From Spongilla lacustris (lineage: Eukaryota > Porifera > Demospongiae > Spongillida > Spongillidae), in NCBI GenBank assembly GCA_949361645.1, contig OX442422.1, positions 3,359,137 to 3,423,136 of the forward strand: 64,000 bases of DNA, in the 5' to 3' direction. This document shows positions 35,388 to 48,429 of this stretch, in pieces. The translations under genes and the position numbers were made by a program. How positions within the stretch are numbered: the stretch's first letter is position 1; each line of letters begins with the position of its first letter. The notes beneath the pieces were generated by a model. The model searched no databases, was not told where the DNA came from, and was given only the letters and a program-made list of their open reading frames with translations.

Positions 35388-38300
35388 CTAACTCACCAAT
35401 AGCATTGATATCTCATTCAATGAATCAGGCTTCTTAAAGGGTTCAGACTGCACATGTAGCAAATTTAATACTTCTTAACATCAAATAGCTATAAAACAGT
35501 TTCTTACAGGACTCTTAACAGTCTTCCTAAGTATGACATTTCCAGACTTTATTCTCTCAACCATGGCTGCCATAGGGTCCTGCTCTAAAGTAAATTTCAA
35601 TTATGAACAGAACATGAACATGTATGCTCACATAAAAATGTTTATTGAATGCACAAAGCAAAATGCCTTACACGTACCTTCAATCTTTTCATCTTTCTGC
35701 TACAAAAGACCCAACATTACAATAAAATGCAGACCTGAAGTACACATACAACTTACAGGCGTGACTTTTTTTAAAACAACATTGCCTGCCCTGATTTTGT
35801 CTAAGGCTTGAGACATTGGATCGCTAAGTTCTAATGAAGGAAATACATACATGGAAACAAACAATTACAGGGGTAACCTCATGAAGATTGTACCCACCTT
35901 CCTTGCTTTCCTCCCTGCACATCTTCTTCAGCCTGTGTTTTCAATGACATAATATACACATGTAGGCTTGAATGAACAAAGCTTACACAACACTTCCTAT
36001 ATCAAGACCTTTAGTTGCTGGCTGAACAGGACGGGAAAGAAACCTTGCTGCAAATAATGAGTTATGCCATGTACCATATGAAAAGCATGCCAATAGTATC
36101 AATGGCACATGTATGCAAAATGGTCATGATTAGTAAACTGAATTTCACAGTATGTAAAACAATAGCAACTCTCCATACCAGATGGAGGAGGTGGTGGTGG
36201 TGGAGGTGGCGGAGGAGGTAAATTTCCACCTCCAGGGAGTGGAGGAGGAGGAGGAGGTGGAGGAAGATTTCCAGTTCCTGGAAATGGAGGAGGAGGTGGT
36301 GGTGGAGGAGGAGGAGGCAGGCTTCTCTCTCCAAGTTGTGGGAGAGGTGGTGGAGGAGGGACACCACCATCACTTGAAACGTTAAACACAACTGATCCAT
36401 TGCAAAGTGAGGCAATTCTAGCTTGCAGTGCATGGACTAAATGAAATAAAGCAATACACGAATAACAACATAAGGAATGCCAAACTGACATAAAAAATTA
36501 CAATTATAAAGGAGAAAAGATATAAAATCCATTACTGCATGTGAAGTCACACAGAACATTTTGTTTCATTACATGCATTTGGTAACAGGTGTGGGGGTGG
36601 GGTGGCAAATGCACTATTTCTACTGGATTCCATTTAATAACTAACTCCCTCTAGCTCATGTGCAGCTGAATATACATGTATATATTATAATTATAATTAT
36701 AATTATAACATAATTGTTATAAATGTAATTATGACATGAAACACAATCTCCCTATGCAGAGACCTCAGGGTGAACTCACTCTAGTATAATTGTTATTATT
36801 ATTATTGCAGGCAACGATTTAACATTAAAATACACAGAAAACAACTAGGCCTACAGTTCAACTCTAAACATGCACTATTTAAATGTCTACTGATGGTGTT
36901 ATTACGATTATAATTATATAATTGTAAAAGCCAGCAGATGTCTCGACATACTCGCTACACAGGTTGCCACTCAAACTGTGTGTCCCAAGTCTTCAGCAGG
37001 CTATATGAAAGGTTAAGCATTGCCCTGAATGCTAGGGTCATCTTCATTTTTATAATGTCTCTATGTGTCTAGATATGTAGGTCTGTAGTATTACATGTTC
37101 GTATACATGTACATAATTATGTACTAAATAGTTTGCAATGAAATAAACATTCATACGGTAGATATAAATTATAGTACTAATAACTATAACCATAATAAAT
37201 AAATATCATGAAGTACATTAACACCCCCCCCCCCCCCCTTCCAGTTAGTATTAGAACAATTTCTCAGCATGTTATCTCCGCTTCAAACATCACTTTTCTT
37301 TAATGGTTTTGCAAATTGTAACCCTTTTTGTAGGCAGTTTATATCATTATAATTGCATATACATGTATGTTATACATGCCCTTGTGTAACATGTCATGTT
37401 GCTGAAAACTAAAATTGAAATTGTCGTGCTAGTTTTGCCTTTATAATTATAGTAGCAAGTATATAGTAGTAGCAAGTATATAGTAGTATAGTACTGTCCC
37501 CCAGGCACCACCCACACACACATACACCAACTACCCACCTCCCACCTGCCCTCAGTGTAAGGCCCTTCCATCAGCCTATGTTCTCGGAATATGCAATGTG
37601 TCTACAAAATGATTCTCATTTTTTCAAATCATGACTGCTGAACACATAACTGAATCTGTAATTACTCCTCCTTAATTTCAATGCAAGTACAGTTGCATTA
37701 AAATATACAGTGTAGAGGTGATTAAAAATTCAGAGCTTAAAACTCCATGCATGAAGGCAGTCTGATTTCTAAGTGCAATTACTTAGCAAACCACTTAAAA
37801 TAAATATAAATCAAATAAATGGGTTTTAATTTCAGTGAATTTCCATTTCTCTACTTTACAGTATTACATTAGCGTTTGAATCTTGCAATTAATCACACAA
37901 ACTACACATTAGCAACAACAACACACTACTGTGGCATAATGCCTGACCCATAAGGAATTCCACATGCACAGGTTTAAACATCTCACTTTCTGCTAAACTT
38001 GTATCCTGTTGCATTCTCAGCTCCTCTTCCAACTGATTGATCTTTTTAAGCTTTTCCAGTTTCTCATTGTTGAGCTGAAAAAAGTAATTTTTCATAACTA
38101 AAAAGTGTGCATACTGTAGTTATACCTAATATGATAGGTAAGAATTCCAAGTCTCGAAAAATAATCATATACTAAACTGAATGAGTGCCAAAACGATGCA
38201 AGTCATTCAGCTGATCAACAATAATTTTAATCCACATTTGGAGACTGACCTGTCAAGCCTGCTATGATACTAAAAGTAGAAGTAACAGTAGAGACATGCA

Positions 38301-41300
38301 AGCAAGCAATTCAAGGCATCATAACGTATTGACTTTGGGTGGATCAGCGTTCATACCATGTAATATGGTCTATTACACTTCAGCCACTTGTGGACCTTAC
38401 TATTGATTATGCCTCCCAATCATTTAAAACCTCTCTAATATGTATTTGTACATTTGCTACAAATCAATTTGGCTATTGGTACATCTATACTGAGTACAAC
38501 ATAATTTTATTGCTGTTTAGCTAGTCTGGCATTAATGTTGGTTTATCAACCACCAGTATCCAGAAATTAGTATCACAGTATTGTTTGGATGTACTTGGTT
38601 ACAAGAATAAACTAAGCAAATGATATTCAAAACTGTGACCACACCACTGCTGAATGGTTAGAAACAAGTGATATCCTCTTTCATGCGCACCTGAAATTAC
38701 TAACAGCTATAGGATTGCCTTGCACAACACCAACCTCTTCATTCTCTGCCTCAGCTGCCAGCCTTGTTCTTCTCTCAATTTCCAATTCTTCAAGCAACAA
38801 CTTTTCCTTTGTGCCTAGAAAATAGGTACAATCATCATTCTTGTGGCAACTTATAAAAGTCATAGTTACAAAGGTAGATATGGTCAATGTTATTACCTTT
38901 GTATGTGCCTCAAACACTTACTTGTTTCAACTTGTTCCATCCCTTCTGGCTGCAGTTTCAGTAAGTCCTGCTTCAATGCTGCAATCTAACATTGAGAATA
39001 AGATCACTTTACAGAGTTTTTATATAAGTAAATTAAACACATCCACCAAATGAGAATGTTTGCATGTACATGTATTTGCATTGCCCACAACAGACATTAT
39101 TTACATTTATGTAGGTAGAGTAGCTTTTTAAATGATCAAATGAGCTATCTTATTCTTGTTATGATACGTTTTTTCCAAAGGAGAGGTGTTTGTTTCCACC
39201 TTTGTAAGATGTGTTGGAATCTAGCATCGCAAACAATTTAAAAATCATTAGCTGCTAAGCACATTGCTACATGTGAATTCAAATCACATGCTGCTGTCTC
39301 ATCAATAGAAGGTGCCTCTACAATACTCCACACACCTTTTTTTCCTTGCAAAAATGGATAGGAAATGATGAAATACCTTGATGATTGAATCTTGATTTTG
39401 CAAGCTCAGCTCATCCAATTCTGCCTCCTGCTTTTCATATAACATTACTATCTTCTTCAGAGATGCCTTGGTCTCTTCAATTGTCTGTGTTTGAAGGTTA
39501 AGTGCTGTTGTAAGATCTGAGAAAATAATAGACGATGGTACATCAATATGATGGACATAAAACATAAGGAAGAAAATTACTTCAGTGTTAATGCAACATT
39601 GCCAAACTGACTAATGCAGTAAGGAAATCATGGCAGGGACAACTAATACTTTTATGGCGAAGTACAACAAAAAACAGTTATACATACACTACATGTGACT
39701 CACCTTCATTTTCTTTCCGCAGCCTAGTATTTTCACTGACAAGTTCCTCCACTCTCTGCAATAATTTTTATTTTATAATGCATGATATATATTCATGTTT
39801 TCACACAAAATGTGTATGTATGTCCTTCAGAATCAATTCAATGTGGCTACTGTAAATGGATAATTTACATTCGCAGCTGAATATAACTAAATACATTACA
39901 TCTAAATCTAAACCTGCAGGATTGCCTCACTGCACAGCAAGAGAAATCAAAAACATGCCCCTATAGACTACCTCTCTATCTTGCACAACTGCGTATGCTT
40001 GCAGAATTGCCTGTCCTGCATCAAACAGAATCTACTGATACTTTAAGTATTGATTTTGTTATCATTACCAGTTCTTAGCAAATGAGATTGCATGATGTTT
40101 TTATTAAAGTATTCTGAACTAGTACTCTACCAGCTTTAATAATTTAATTGTACTCCTACAATAGGAGTTCACGATCTTCAATGTTCCATCCTGCATTGTT
40201 GATTTGCATCATTTATCTGCATGATGATTAGGGTCTTTAAGCAATGGTGACTTACATTTAAATATTGCTGGCTTACTTACATTCCTGGTTCTTCTGATGG
40301 TATTTGTGTCATTAATTTGCTTTTTGTTCTGTTGTAAATTATGTGTCTGCTAAATCATACAGTATTCATTCATTATATTTTGCATTCATTTTAACTGGAT
40401 GGACATTATTTAATTAGCTTGTTAATGTTCATCCAGTTTTCTCATCTATGACCAAGTAGTTCATCTGTTTATGTACATGTAATTCTCCTTACTGAACTGT
40501 GATCTATTCGGTGCAAGTACATGTATGCTACACAAGTGTATGTATAGCAATCAGCCACTTTATATACACATAATGAACAGGAGGGTCTGTTATGACTAAC
40601 CTCAGATAACTTTGCATCTTGTGCCATGTTTCGGATTTTTAACTGAGACATCTTTAGCACTTTATTTTCATGAACTGCCTGAGAAAAAGTAATACACATA
40701 TCTTGTGGAGCTGTGAAAATGCCACAGTAGTGCCATAGTAACATTATGATGATAGGGTAACATTGTATGACATGTTACATGCACATCACATACACTGGTC
40801 ATGGTTTTATAATGAAATAAATATGCCTCACCTTGCTCAACTGAGACATGGTTCTTTACGACAATTTTGCAACAACATAATTCTATATGAAGACCCATTT
40901 AATTAGAACGTAAAGAACCATGTCTCAGTTGAGCAAGGTGAGGCATATTTATTTCATTATAAAACCATGACCAGTGTATGTGATCATCATATTCATACTA
41001 TCAGATCATTTAGTTTTTGTTGTTAATAAATAAGAAGAAGACATCACCTGAAATTTAATTGGTTTAAAAAAATTACTTATAGCAAAAATTGCAGTTTCAT
41101 TTCTATCTGATTTAGTACAGCCATGTGTTAAAGACCTGTACCATCTGGTCCTGTACCAAACTCATTTGCTTCTTCTTCATGTGAAATGTAAAGTGTTAGT
41201 AAATAACATTCGCTTCAGAATGGCTCAGAAGATGCAAACATGTTCAAATAGTACACAGTAGGCTTGAGGCTACATAGTGATGATGCAACATGTATATATA

Positions 41301-44300
41301 TTGTGACGTTTTTAAATGCCTTCACATTAAAAAAGAGCCAAATGAAGGGAAAACTACATGTACCTCATGATTGTATGTGACAAAGGAATGCAAAAGAACG
41401 TGATCTAACTAGAAGGGTTTCACTCATTATCTGAGAATAAACTGGCTGCTAAACTAAAACATTGACACAAACGTGCATAAATTTTGATTACAGTATTTCA
41501 TGATGTCATAATTCAGCATTGCTTACATGGTCTGAGTACAATACAAGGTGACATGCACACACAACTACAAGAGGCCTATACAAAAATTTTAAAAAGTGGG
41601 TGCCATAATTAGTAAGTTAAGGCAGAGATGATCCTGTTTGTACCTCTCTACAAAGGACAGTGATGCAATCACAAAGGTATGCTGCACTGTATAATCAATA
41701 TGTAATGCACAGTAGGTTTGTAGAAAGTGTTACTGATCGTATGCAAATGTATAGATCAAATTATTGTCTTTAATTTATTTCAGTGCATTTTGCCAAACAC
41801 AAAATGCTTGTATTGTAGTACCATGCATGTTGCCCCAGAAACCCTTTCAAAGGTATTGGGAATCAAGTGTTCAGGGTAAACCTTAAAAAGTTGTGCGATT
41901 GCATCACTGCCTTCAGGGTTTTGGAATTCCAATTTATAAATATATCATAAGATAAAAAGCAAAAAATTCCTAATCATCGCCACAGCCAGATTTGTAAAGC
42001 AAGCAAATCACAATCCATGTCTTCCAAAATGGAGTATGTTTTAATTTACTTCTAAATATTAATAATGTCTACTGTCCTGGTGTCAACCAAGTGGCATGTT
42101 TAACAACATTTTTAGTACTCCATATGCATCCTTCATGCATTTCAGCAACATTTGATATTTTGCCATGTTGTACAAGTCCTTTTCTGTTAGTGTCAAAACC
42201 TGTGCAGATCTTGCAACAAATTATGCTTTCTCATAAACTGTGCTGGACAGCAGCAGCTTAATTCTGACAAGCAGTGAATGGATTTCCCCCACAGACTTGT
42301 ACAACAAAGCAAAACCATCAAACATTGCTATAATAGGGCACAACTGGATAACTTACAAGCATTTTAATATGTAATGTACTGGGCATCAACCATGGGGCAT
42401 GTTAACAAGGAAGCTATGTGCAAAACACACAGTTCTAGATAGTAATTAAAAACATCATATTCTCAATTACATGTATGAACTTCTTATGTTTAGTGGTTAA
42501 CACGAATACATGTACATGTAGTGACTACAAAGGCATTGTAGTACCTGTAGTATTAAGGCCTGCATATGCTAACAAAAATGTCGCTCTGTGTATGCAGGCT
42601 TTTAGGGTTTCCATACCTGTAACTCTATCAACATGCTTTCCATACCTCTGTAGCCATAGTTTCAGCTCTTTCTCTGAGTGCAGTTTCTTGCTCCAGCAAC
42701 TCTGAGAGCTTATCGAAATCATCAAACACATGTGCTGAGGCTGTGCAGAAAATACTTTGAAAATACAATAGTAAAACCGCACACGTTACCAACACCACTG
42801 AAACCACTCTTCACTATGACACAGACCCTAAAGGCATACACCCATGCATGAGAAGAAACCTTACAACAATACTAGTGGAGGAGAACAGGCAAGCAAGGGC
42901 AATGCATTCTCAACTGTGTAAATATAACATATGTTTCATATGTGCAATCATTACTGTTGTTTGGCTTACAACCTGGCTGTACACAAACTATGCTGGGGGT
43001 GATGGCTTTTAAGTTTATTACTATATCAGACCACCTCATTTATTCAAGCCTGTAAAACTGATGAAATAATGTTAAGTGTGCACAAGGTGAAATGTTCGAT
43101 TTACAATGAATTTACTACTGGAATGTGACATTTCTGTAATAGTAAATGAGAACTTACTATAGCAAAAATGTCATGTATACCATATTTACTAACACATTTA
43201 CACATTTTATTGAGAGTAAATCCAACTTTTCACCTAGTGGTGTTGCCAGGAAAATAAATGCTCAATAACAAACTCAATTAATCACTCAATGCACCTCGTT
43301 TAAATTTTTCCAGATCCTTTTCTGCTGCAAATAGCTTTTTGCGAGTGAATTCATGAGCAATCTTCTCACGTTGGTACTAGCACCATAAAGATGCAACACA
43401 ATAATGGAATACAGACCAGTAGTTAGTTATACATTGTATATCATATGTTCTCATGCACATAGCCATCACATGTACACATACTGTGTACTTTATAGCTTAT
43501 GTACAGTTTCAATACCACATTTATGCAATACAGAGGCTGCTAAACTAGCCTTCCATCTTCAAGGACCCAATGCTCCTAATAATGCTGCATAGTTGGCTCC
43601 CTTAATTCTAATGGATATTGATTTTATACCATACATATAAATTAGAGGTGTGTGTAACATATCCATGCAACACACTACTAGCACACGGAACATCATTGTC
43701 ACTACATACATAAATATAGTATGTGTACAAACAAATAAGCCTTAAATTGATATACAATTAGACACTTCGACATATTGTTACTCTTTATACAAATGTGACT
43801 TAAATCTCACTCAGCAATGCAGTACCTTGTGGGACACATCTTCATACTTTTTGTTTAGCTCATCAAAGACCTGTGCTGCAAAAGCAATTATATAAATTAC
43901 TTATTCAGATTAGACTAGCAAAATTCAAACCCAAGGTGACATGCATGAACATTTAAAAAAAAAAAACACAAGAAAACACATACATCCCTACACAGGTTAT
44001 GTATAAGTGACTACACATATTGGTACAGATGCAAATGTTGCAGGATTACTTTTGTCAATCATGCGACTAAGAAACTACAGGCATAAGGATCATTTGATAG
44101 ACTAACTGTATAGTATGTATGTCTTGAGATATCAACTTAATGGCAGAAGATGATTGGAGTTAGACAAACCAGTAAGCTCATAATTACATGACACAGTGCT
44201 GTGGATATGAAACTAATCAGAATTACTGTTGGAAGAATATTCATGTATGTTTAAAATCCCAAAGTGAAAGAATTGAAAAGGACACAAGCAATTTATACAA

Positions 44301-45355
44301 TATTTAAATTCACCAGAAAGATGGATACCAATAATAGGTGCCAGTTAACATGTTGGCTAGCTGCACACAATGTTCACATTTACACATAGCAGTACATGCA
44401 CATCATGCAGTGGACTTGAAACCAATACAGGAGCCAGCGCTCTTGAAATATGAATTGGTTGCCATGCTTTTTAATTTTATCTTCTTGGCACATTTCAGTG
44501 GCACTTTACCATTACTCCTTAAGTCAGTTTACACATGGCAATCTAAAATGCACACATACAAGTGCACTCATTGCTAAAATTCATAAGCATATACATAAGA
44601 TTGCATGCTGTAGTAATTTGTATATATATGTAATGTGCACGTTAGAATGAAGTCTATAGTCTCTAACTAAAACATAACGTGCCACATGTGAGGTCCATAT
44701 AATATAACAGAATATTTACATACAGTATATGACTGCACATATTGCTTCAACTAACTGACAAAAGGAGGAGCATGAGCAAATGCGGTCCATCTGGTGTCCA
44801 GGTTCATATATCACATTGGCGTAATGTGTGGTGCACAGTAATACAGGAGGACGCTACCACATGTTTGCCACACTTTACCATTCATTCCCACAACCATCTG
44901 CCCACGCATCACACACCGCCCACATAGTGTATTCACTTAGACAATACAAACCAGTAGCACTTAATGCAAGGGTTTATGATACACTTGGTACTGCATGACC
45001 TTCATGACGTGGCCTTATACAAAAATCATAAATTCATGTTGCCATAGGTATGGAGTTATAGTGAGATCCACAATAATGAACAATGTTGCAGACTCCCTAG
45101 TTCCTCACTCTCACTCTCTCTACAGCTATCTCTTTCTCTCTTTCTCTTCTCTTTTAATCTTTTACTCTCTCTTTCTCATTTCTCACATCATAATCTTGTA
45201 CTAATGGTTTTATAAATGCCACCCGTTAATGAAAATGGCAACAGATGTATTGAACAAGCAAGCCCACCTTGGCTCGCAGCCGAGTCGTCCTGCTGTGCAC
45301 GTGGTTCCGTGTCCTTACGAGGGATAAGCGGAAGCTTTGGCTGCTTTGCAGTCAT
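35388..45355 (-). CDS. Shootin-1-like coiled-coil/polyproline protein
   Basis: Fifteen exons joined by hand, all GT/AG with matching phases, total 438 codons plus stop: 45355-45268, 43875-43826, 43376-43295, 42734-42646, 40678-40601, 40010-39972, 39755-39704, 39516-39377, 38985-38922, 38814-38735, 38074-37987, 36436-36179, 35830-35757, 35582-35508, 35447-35388. Residues 30-280 form a long coiled coil that follows human shootin-1 segment by segment (FDDFDKLSELLEQETALRER, then NKVLKMSQLKIRNMAQ, where the human protein has cysteine-free but similar heptads). Exon 12 holds about 45 prolines in four runs, as at the same place in shootin-1. Then come two WH2-like motifs, ALDKIRAGNVVLKKVTP and VERIKSGNVILRKT, where human shootin has one (DRIKKGVHLRPV), and an ending, SLNEISMLL, like human DELKGIL. 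The length is near the short vertebrate isoform (about 450 aa). Shootin-1 links F-actin flow to adhesion molecules in growth cones; here an actin-linking role is inferred. Confidence 0.8.
36185..36362 (-). repeat. Polyproline-encoding GGA/GGT repeat
   Basis: The proline runs of exon 12, read on the plus strand as GGAGGAGGTGGTGGA-type trinucleotides. Mixed CCA/CCT/CCC codons indicate selection for proline rather than simple slippage. The plus-strand Glu/Val-rich frame is a shadow. Confidence 0.85.
36440..37980. other. Long intron of the shootin-like gene
   Basis: Intron between exons 11 and 12. It contains AT-rich sequence, a C homopolymer of about 15 bases at 37225 and ATAATTATA tracts. No exon or mobile element recognised. 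Confidence 0.6.
40785..40984. repeat. Intronic hairpin, 76-bp inverted repeat
   Basis: 40785-40860 and 40909-40984 are exact inverse copies by eye (for example TGCCTCACCTTGCTCAACTG at 40825 against its inverse), with a 48-base loop. It lies in intron 4 of the shootin-like gene, just upstream of exon 5 in transcript order. It looks like a very young palindromic MITE. No target duplication was identified. Confidence 0.9.
43880..45265. other. First intron of the shootin-like gene
   Basis: Contains a CT-rich microsatellite at 45104-45190 (TCTC and TTTCTC units) close to exon 1. No other feature recognised. Confidence 0.6.
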
Positions 45356-45984
45356 TTAACAGTAGCGTCGTATTATTAGCCTACTCGCTACGAACAAAGT
45401 AAAAGCATCTTAAATAGAACGGCATATCGCATACCTTTCGTAAGAAAACTAGCTCCGAATGTACGACAGTCGACAGGACCCGCATGAAGGAAAATCGCAA
45501 CTTGTGCCAAACTCAACACAAAAATGCCCAACAGCTAATGTCTATTTGGATCGAGATGTGGGGTGAGGATGACTGTTTGTACAGGAGTACGTAGGAGGTA
45601 CACCTTCGCTTCACAATCTGAGTACACTGTACTGCACTTGACAGGAAGCAGGTTCTGATGAATAAAATGTAAATCAACCACTAAAGCTTTAAAATATAAA
45701 CTAATTTTTCAAACGCAGGCTGCTGTCGGAAGAAGCGAATATTAATGCGGAGGTGAACCCTTAAAGTGCTGTTTATTATTTTTGTTCATTACAGTTAGAT
45801 AACTGAAATCTGATTCGAGGAAGGTACAGTTTGCGAAAACATAGTGTACAACTACTGACTGCATTAGGCTATATCTAAATTACTTGTATCTTTAGACCTC
45901 CAAATTTCCAAATTGTTTGGTACTACATACGTGTTTGCGTTGTCATCCTGATCACTAACATTACACCAAACACAAACATAAGCA
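45356..45984. other. Upstream region of the shootin-like gene
   Basis: Presumed promoter and 5' UTR of the minus-strand gene, relatively CpG-rich near 45360-45480 (TAGCGTCGTATT, CTCGCTACGAAC). No TATA box or transcription-factor site can be claimed. It runs up to a retroelement tail at 45985. Confidence 0.4.
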
Positions 45985-46420
45985 GTTAGGAGGGTGCGAG
46001 TTCACTAGCCAGAATGGCTCTGGCAGTGGACAAGATCAGAGCCATATTTAATTGGCCATCAATCTCAGCCACCACTGATGACCTGGTCACCTGGGGGAAG
46101 ACTGGTGAATGGCCAGGTGAGATGCCATGCAGCCTGGAGATGGTACTACTAGTATCATGGGTCTGTTTGCCCCAATTTCCATGCATCTCCACTGCCAATG
46201 GAATACAGGACCAGCCTAACTCCTGGCATTTGGGTCCATTGGAGTGTAGCTTACGGGCCTCTGCTGCAAGGGCTGCCACCATCTTGGTAACATTACTCAC
46301 CTAAGATGGCCGGGCAGAGGGGTGATGGGACGGTGATGTCCAGTGCAGCAGGTTTGCTTCTGTCCCATCTGACAATGGGAATGTCAGCTGGTCTGGTGTG
46401 ATAACTAACGGTCTATTATT
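45985..46420 (-). pseudogene. RT-element C-terminal fragment, copy A
   Basis: The minus frame runs from a D-I-T-V-P-S-P-L segment (about 46345) through a frameshift to ELGWSCIPLAVEMHGNWGK and STARAILASELAPS, with the stop at 45986-45988. The same C-terminal module as at 26.6 and 35.1 kb, better preserved. Confidence 0.65.
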
Positions 46421-46469
46421 ATTGATTATTAATTATTATCAATAATTTTAAACTTGGCCTATAGTTAAT

Positions 46470-47330
46470 GCAAGGTACATCTGGGGAGGGCATTGGCCCT
46501 CACTAGATGTAGGTCGAGACAACCATAGTTATCTGCAAGAACGGCTGACTTGGGCCTGCATGTAAAGGTGGCAAGCCGAGATGCCAGCTAAGAGAAGGTT
46601 TCAGTAGCTTCATTTCCCCATGCACCATAGGTCTCAGCTACCAGGGGAACACACAACCAGCCAAGTTATCTGCATTTAGCATCACTGGCCCTGTACTTCC
46701 TGCCTTCAGTGGCTCACTCCTGTTTTGTTAAGTGCAGAGGTTGTAAAAATATCAAAGGCAGCTGTCTTGCCTGTAGCCCAGTTTGTCAACCAGAAGATCT
46801 GCAGGGTGGGTGTGGCCATGGTCGGCCGTGAGGTCATTGCTATTTTTATTTTTCTTATTATCATTTTTATTAATAAACCTGTGCAAGAGCTCTGCTGTCA
46901 AGAACTGGACCTTCATTGGTCGTCACTGGTTGATAGTATTATTTTTTGTTTCTTGTGTATTATGGTCTTAGTATACAATTGATATAAATTAAAAGAATGA
47001 TTAAAATAACACATAAAAAACAACAGAAGGAAAAAAATACTGTCAACCAGTGACGACCAATGAAGGTCCAGCTCTTGACACCAGAGCTCCTCACCAAAGT
47101 GAGGCTGAGTCTGCCATAAATGGAAGCAGTGGCCTAGGACTTAGTGCACTTCATGGGTATGGCTAGACAAGTGGCAAGATGTGATAGTGTTTCCCTAGCC
47201 TCAGCACCCCAGCAGCCATAAGTCTCTACTTCTAGTGGTGTGCATTTCCAGGTGAACTCTGAGCACTTTAGGTCTATTGAATCATGTGTGCACCACTCAG
47301 CCACTAATGCTCAGTTAAGACTGCTTGGCA
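46470..47330 (-). pseudogene. RT-element C-terminal fragments, copies B and C
   Basis: Two further minus-strand copies. Around 46560-46660 reads CVPLVAETYGAWGNEATETF with S-Q-L-A-S-R-L-A. Around 47140-47250 reads CTPLEVETYGCWGAEAR with S-H-L-A-T-C-L-A. Between them, 46880-46940 and 47036-47100 are inverted copies of one sequence (ACCTTCATTGGTCGTCACTG and its inverse), so part of one copy has been duplicated in reverse. Confidence 0.6.
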
Positions 47331-47529
47331 AGACACCATATGAAATGTGTTTTTCAGGTCCACCTTTAAACAACAAAGTCATCCTCCAACTAATGTTGCT
47401 CAATACAGTCCCTTAATCCTTGAACTATATTTTTTGCACCAAAATGGCTTACTACTCAAGATACTGAAATGGTTTAATAAATTCTTGAGCCATAAACTTG
47501 ACAGAAGCACAGAGACATTTACCAACCAA

Positions 47530-47770
47530 TAGGCATAGGGCTTTTCCCACTGCAATGGGCCGGACATCAAAAGGACACCCTGGTTTTGACTTATTCAAGG
47601 CTGTGAGGTTGTATCTTGCCAATTATGCAGTGATTTCAAAAGGTACCTTACCTGCAGCCAGAAGCTAAGATTGGCAAATGCCCTGAGTGAGTGCAAAATT
47701 GGGGTTTGCAAAGGCACTTCTGCTGCATCTATAAGATGTTGTATGGGGAATGATCACAAGATAGCCATGA
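47530..47770 (-). pseudogene. RT-element N-terminal palm fragment, copy 1
   Basis: The minus frame reads LLAAGKVPFEITA, a stop, then NLTALNKSKPGCPFDVRPIA followed by V-G-K. This is the family's entry motif (x-L-T-A-L-x-K-x-x-x-G-x-R-P-I-A-V-G-E). It has stops and a K for the usual E. Confidence 0.65.
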
Positions 47771-48372
47771 GATTGACTCTTAAGGAATGTATTGCTACTG
47801 CATTGTGAGGTCATTTCTGGTTCCTCCAAGCTATGCAACTATATGGTGGCAGACATCTCTCATAGCTTCTCACCAAGACACAGATCATTGTCCATAAAGC
47901 TGGACCTTTTTATTTTTGACCAATCTTTGCTGGTTGATAAAGCATGTTTGCTTTGGGTTTGCACTTGATCCTGATGAATGTCAGACTGCTGTGAAGTGGT
48001 GGCTTGGTATGGAGCCTGCTTATGGCTCCAATTGTGCTCTCTGCCCTGATAGTGCCCTATACCCTCTTGATTCAACTGAATAAGATGAGAATTGTCAGGT
48101 GCAGCAAACCCAGGGAAACAGAAGGAGGCAATGAATACCGCGCAAGAATGCTTTGAAAGAGACCAAAGACCAAGTCCACATCTAGATAATCTGATTTATG
48201 CCTGAAGCCATGCTGAATCTGATATAGAATTAGCTATGCATGATGAGAGACAATGCTTAACATCAGAGCACCAGAAAGCCCATGGAAGATTAGGGAATAC
48301 TAAGGCACATTCATCTGCCTGCCTGGATACATGCAAGATTAAATGCATCCTTCAGCACTGCAAAGTCCTTAT

Positions 48373-48373
<1 letters not shown>

Positions 48374-48407
<34 letters not shown>

Positions 48408-48417
48408 TTCCCCCCAA
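48374..48417. repeat. 44-base C homopolymer
   Basis: Uninterrupted C run as written, the longest in the window, just beyond the 3' side of a reverse-transcriptase fragment. Its length is likely to be unreliable in assembly. Confidence 0.9.
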
Positions 48418-48429
48418 TGTTGATCAACA

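Noticed and set aside
35334..35396. Alternative last exon of the shootin-like gene using GTGAGT at 35396 and CAG at 35373
   Set aside because: The intron would be only 24 bases; reading straight on to the TAG at 35388 is simpler.
35890..35930. Small extra exon of the shootin-like gene (GGAGGAAAGCAAGGAAG between AG and GTGGGT)
   Set aside because: Including it breaks the frame into the next exon, whereas exon 12 joins 35830 directly in phase.
36182..36385. Glu/Val-rich plus-strand frame
   Set aside because: Shadow of the polyproline exon of the shootin-like gene.
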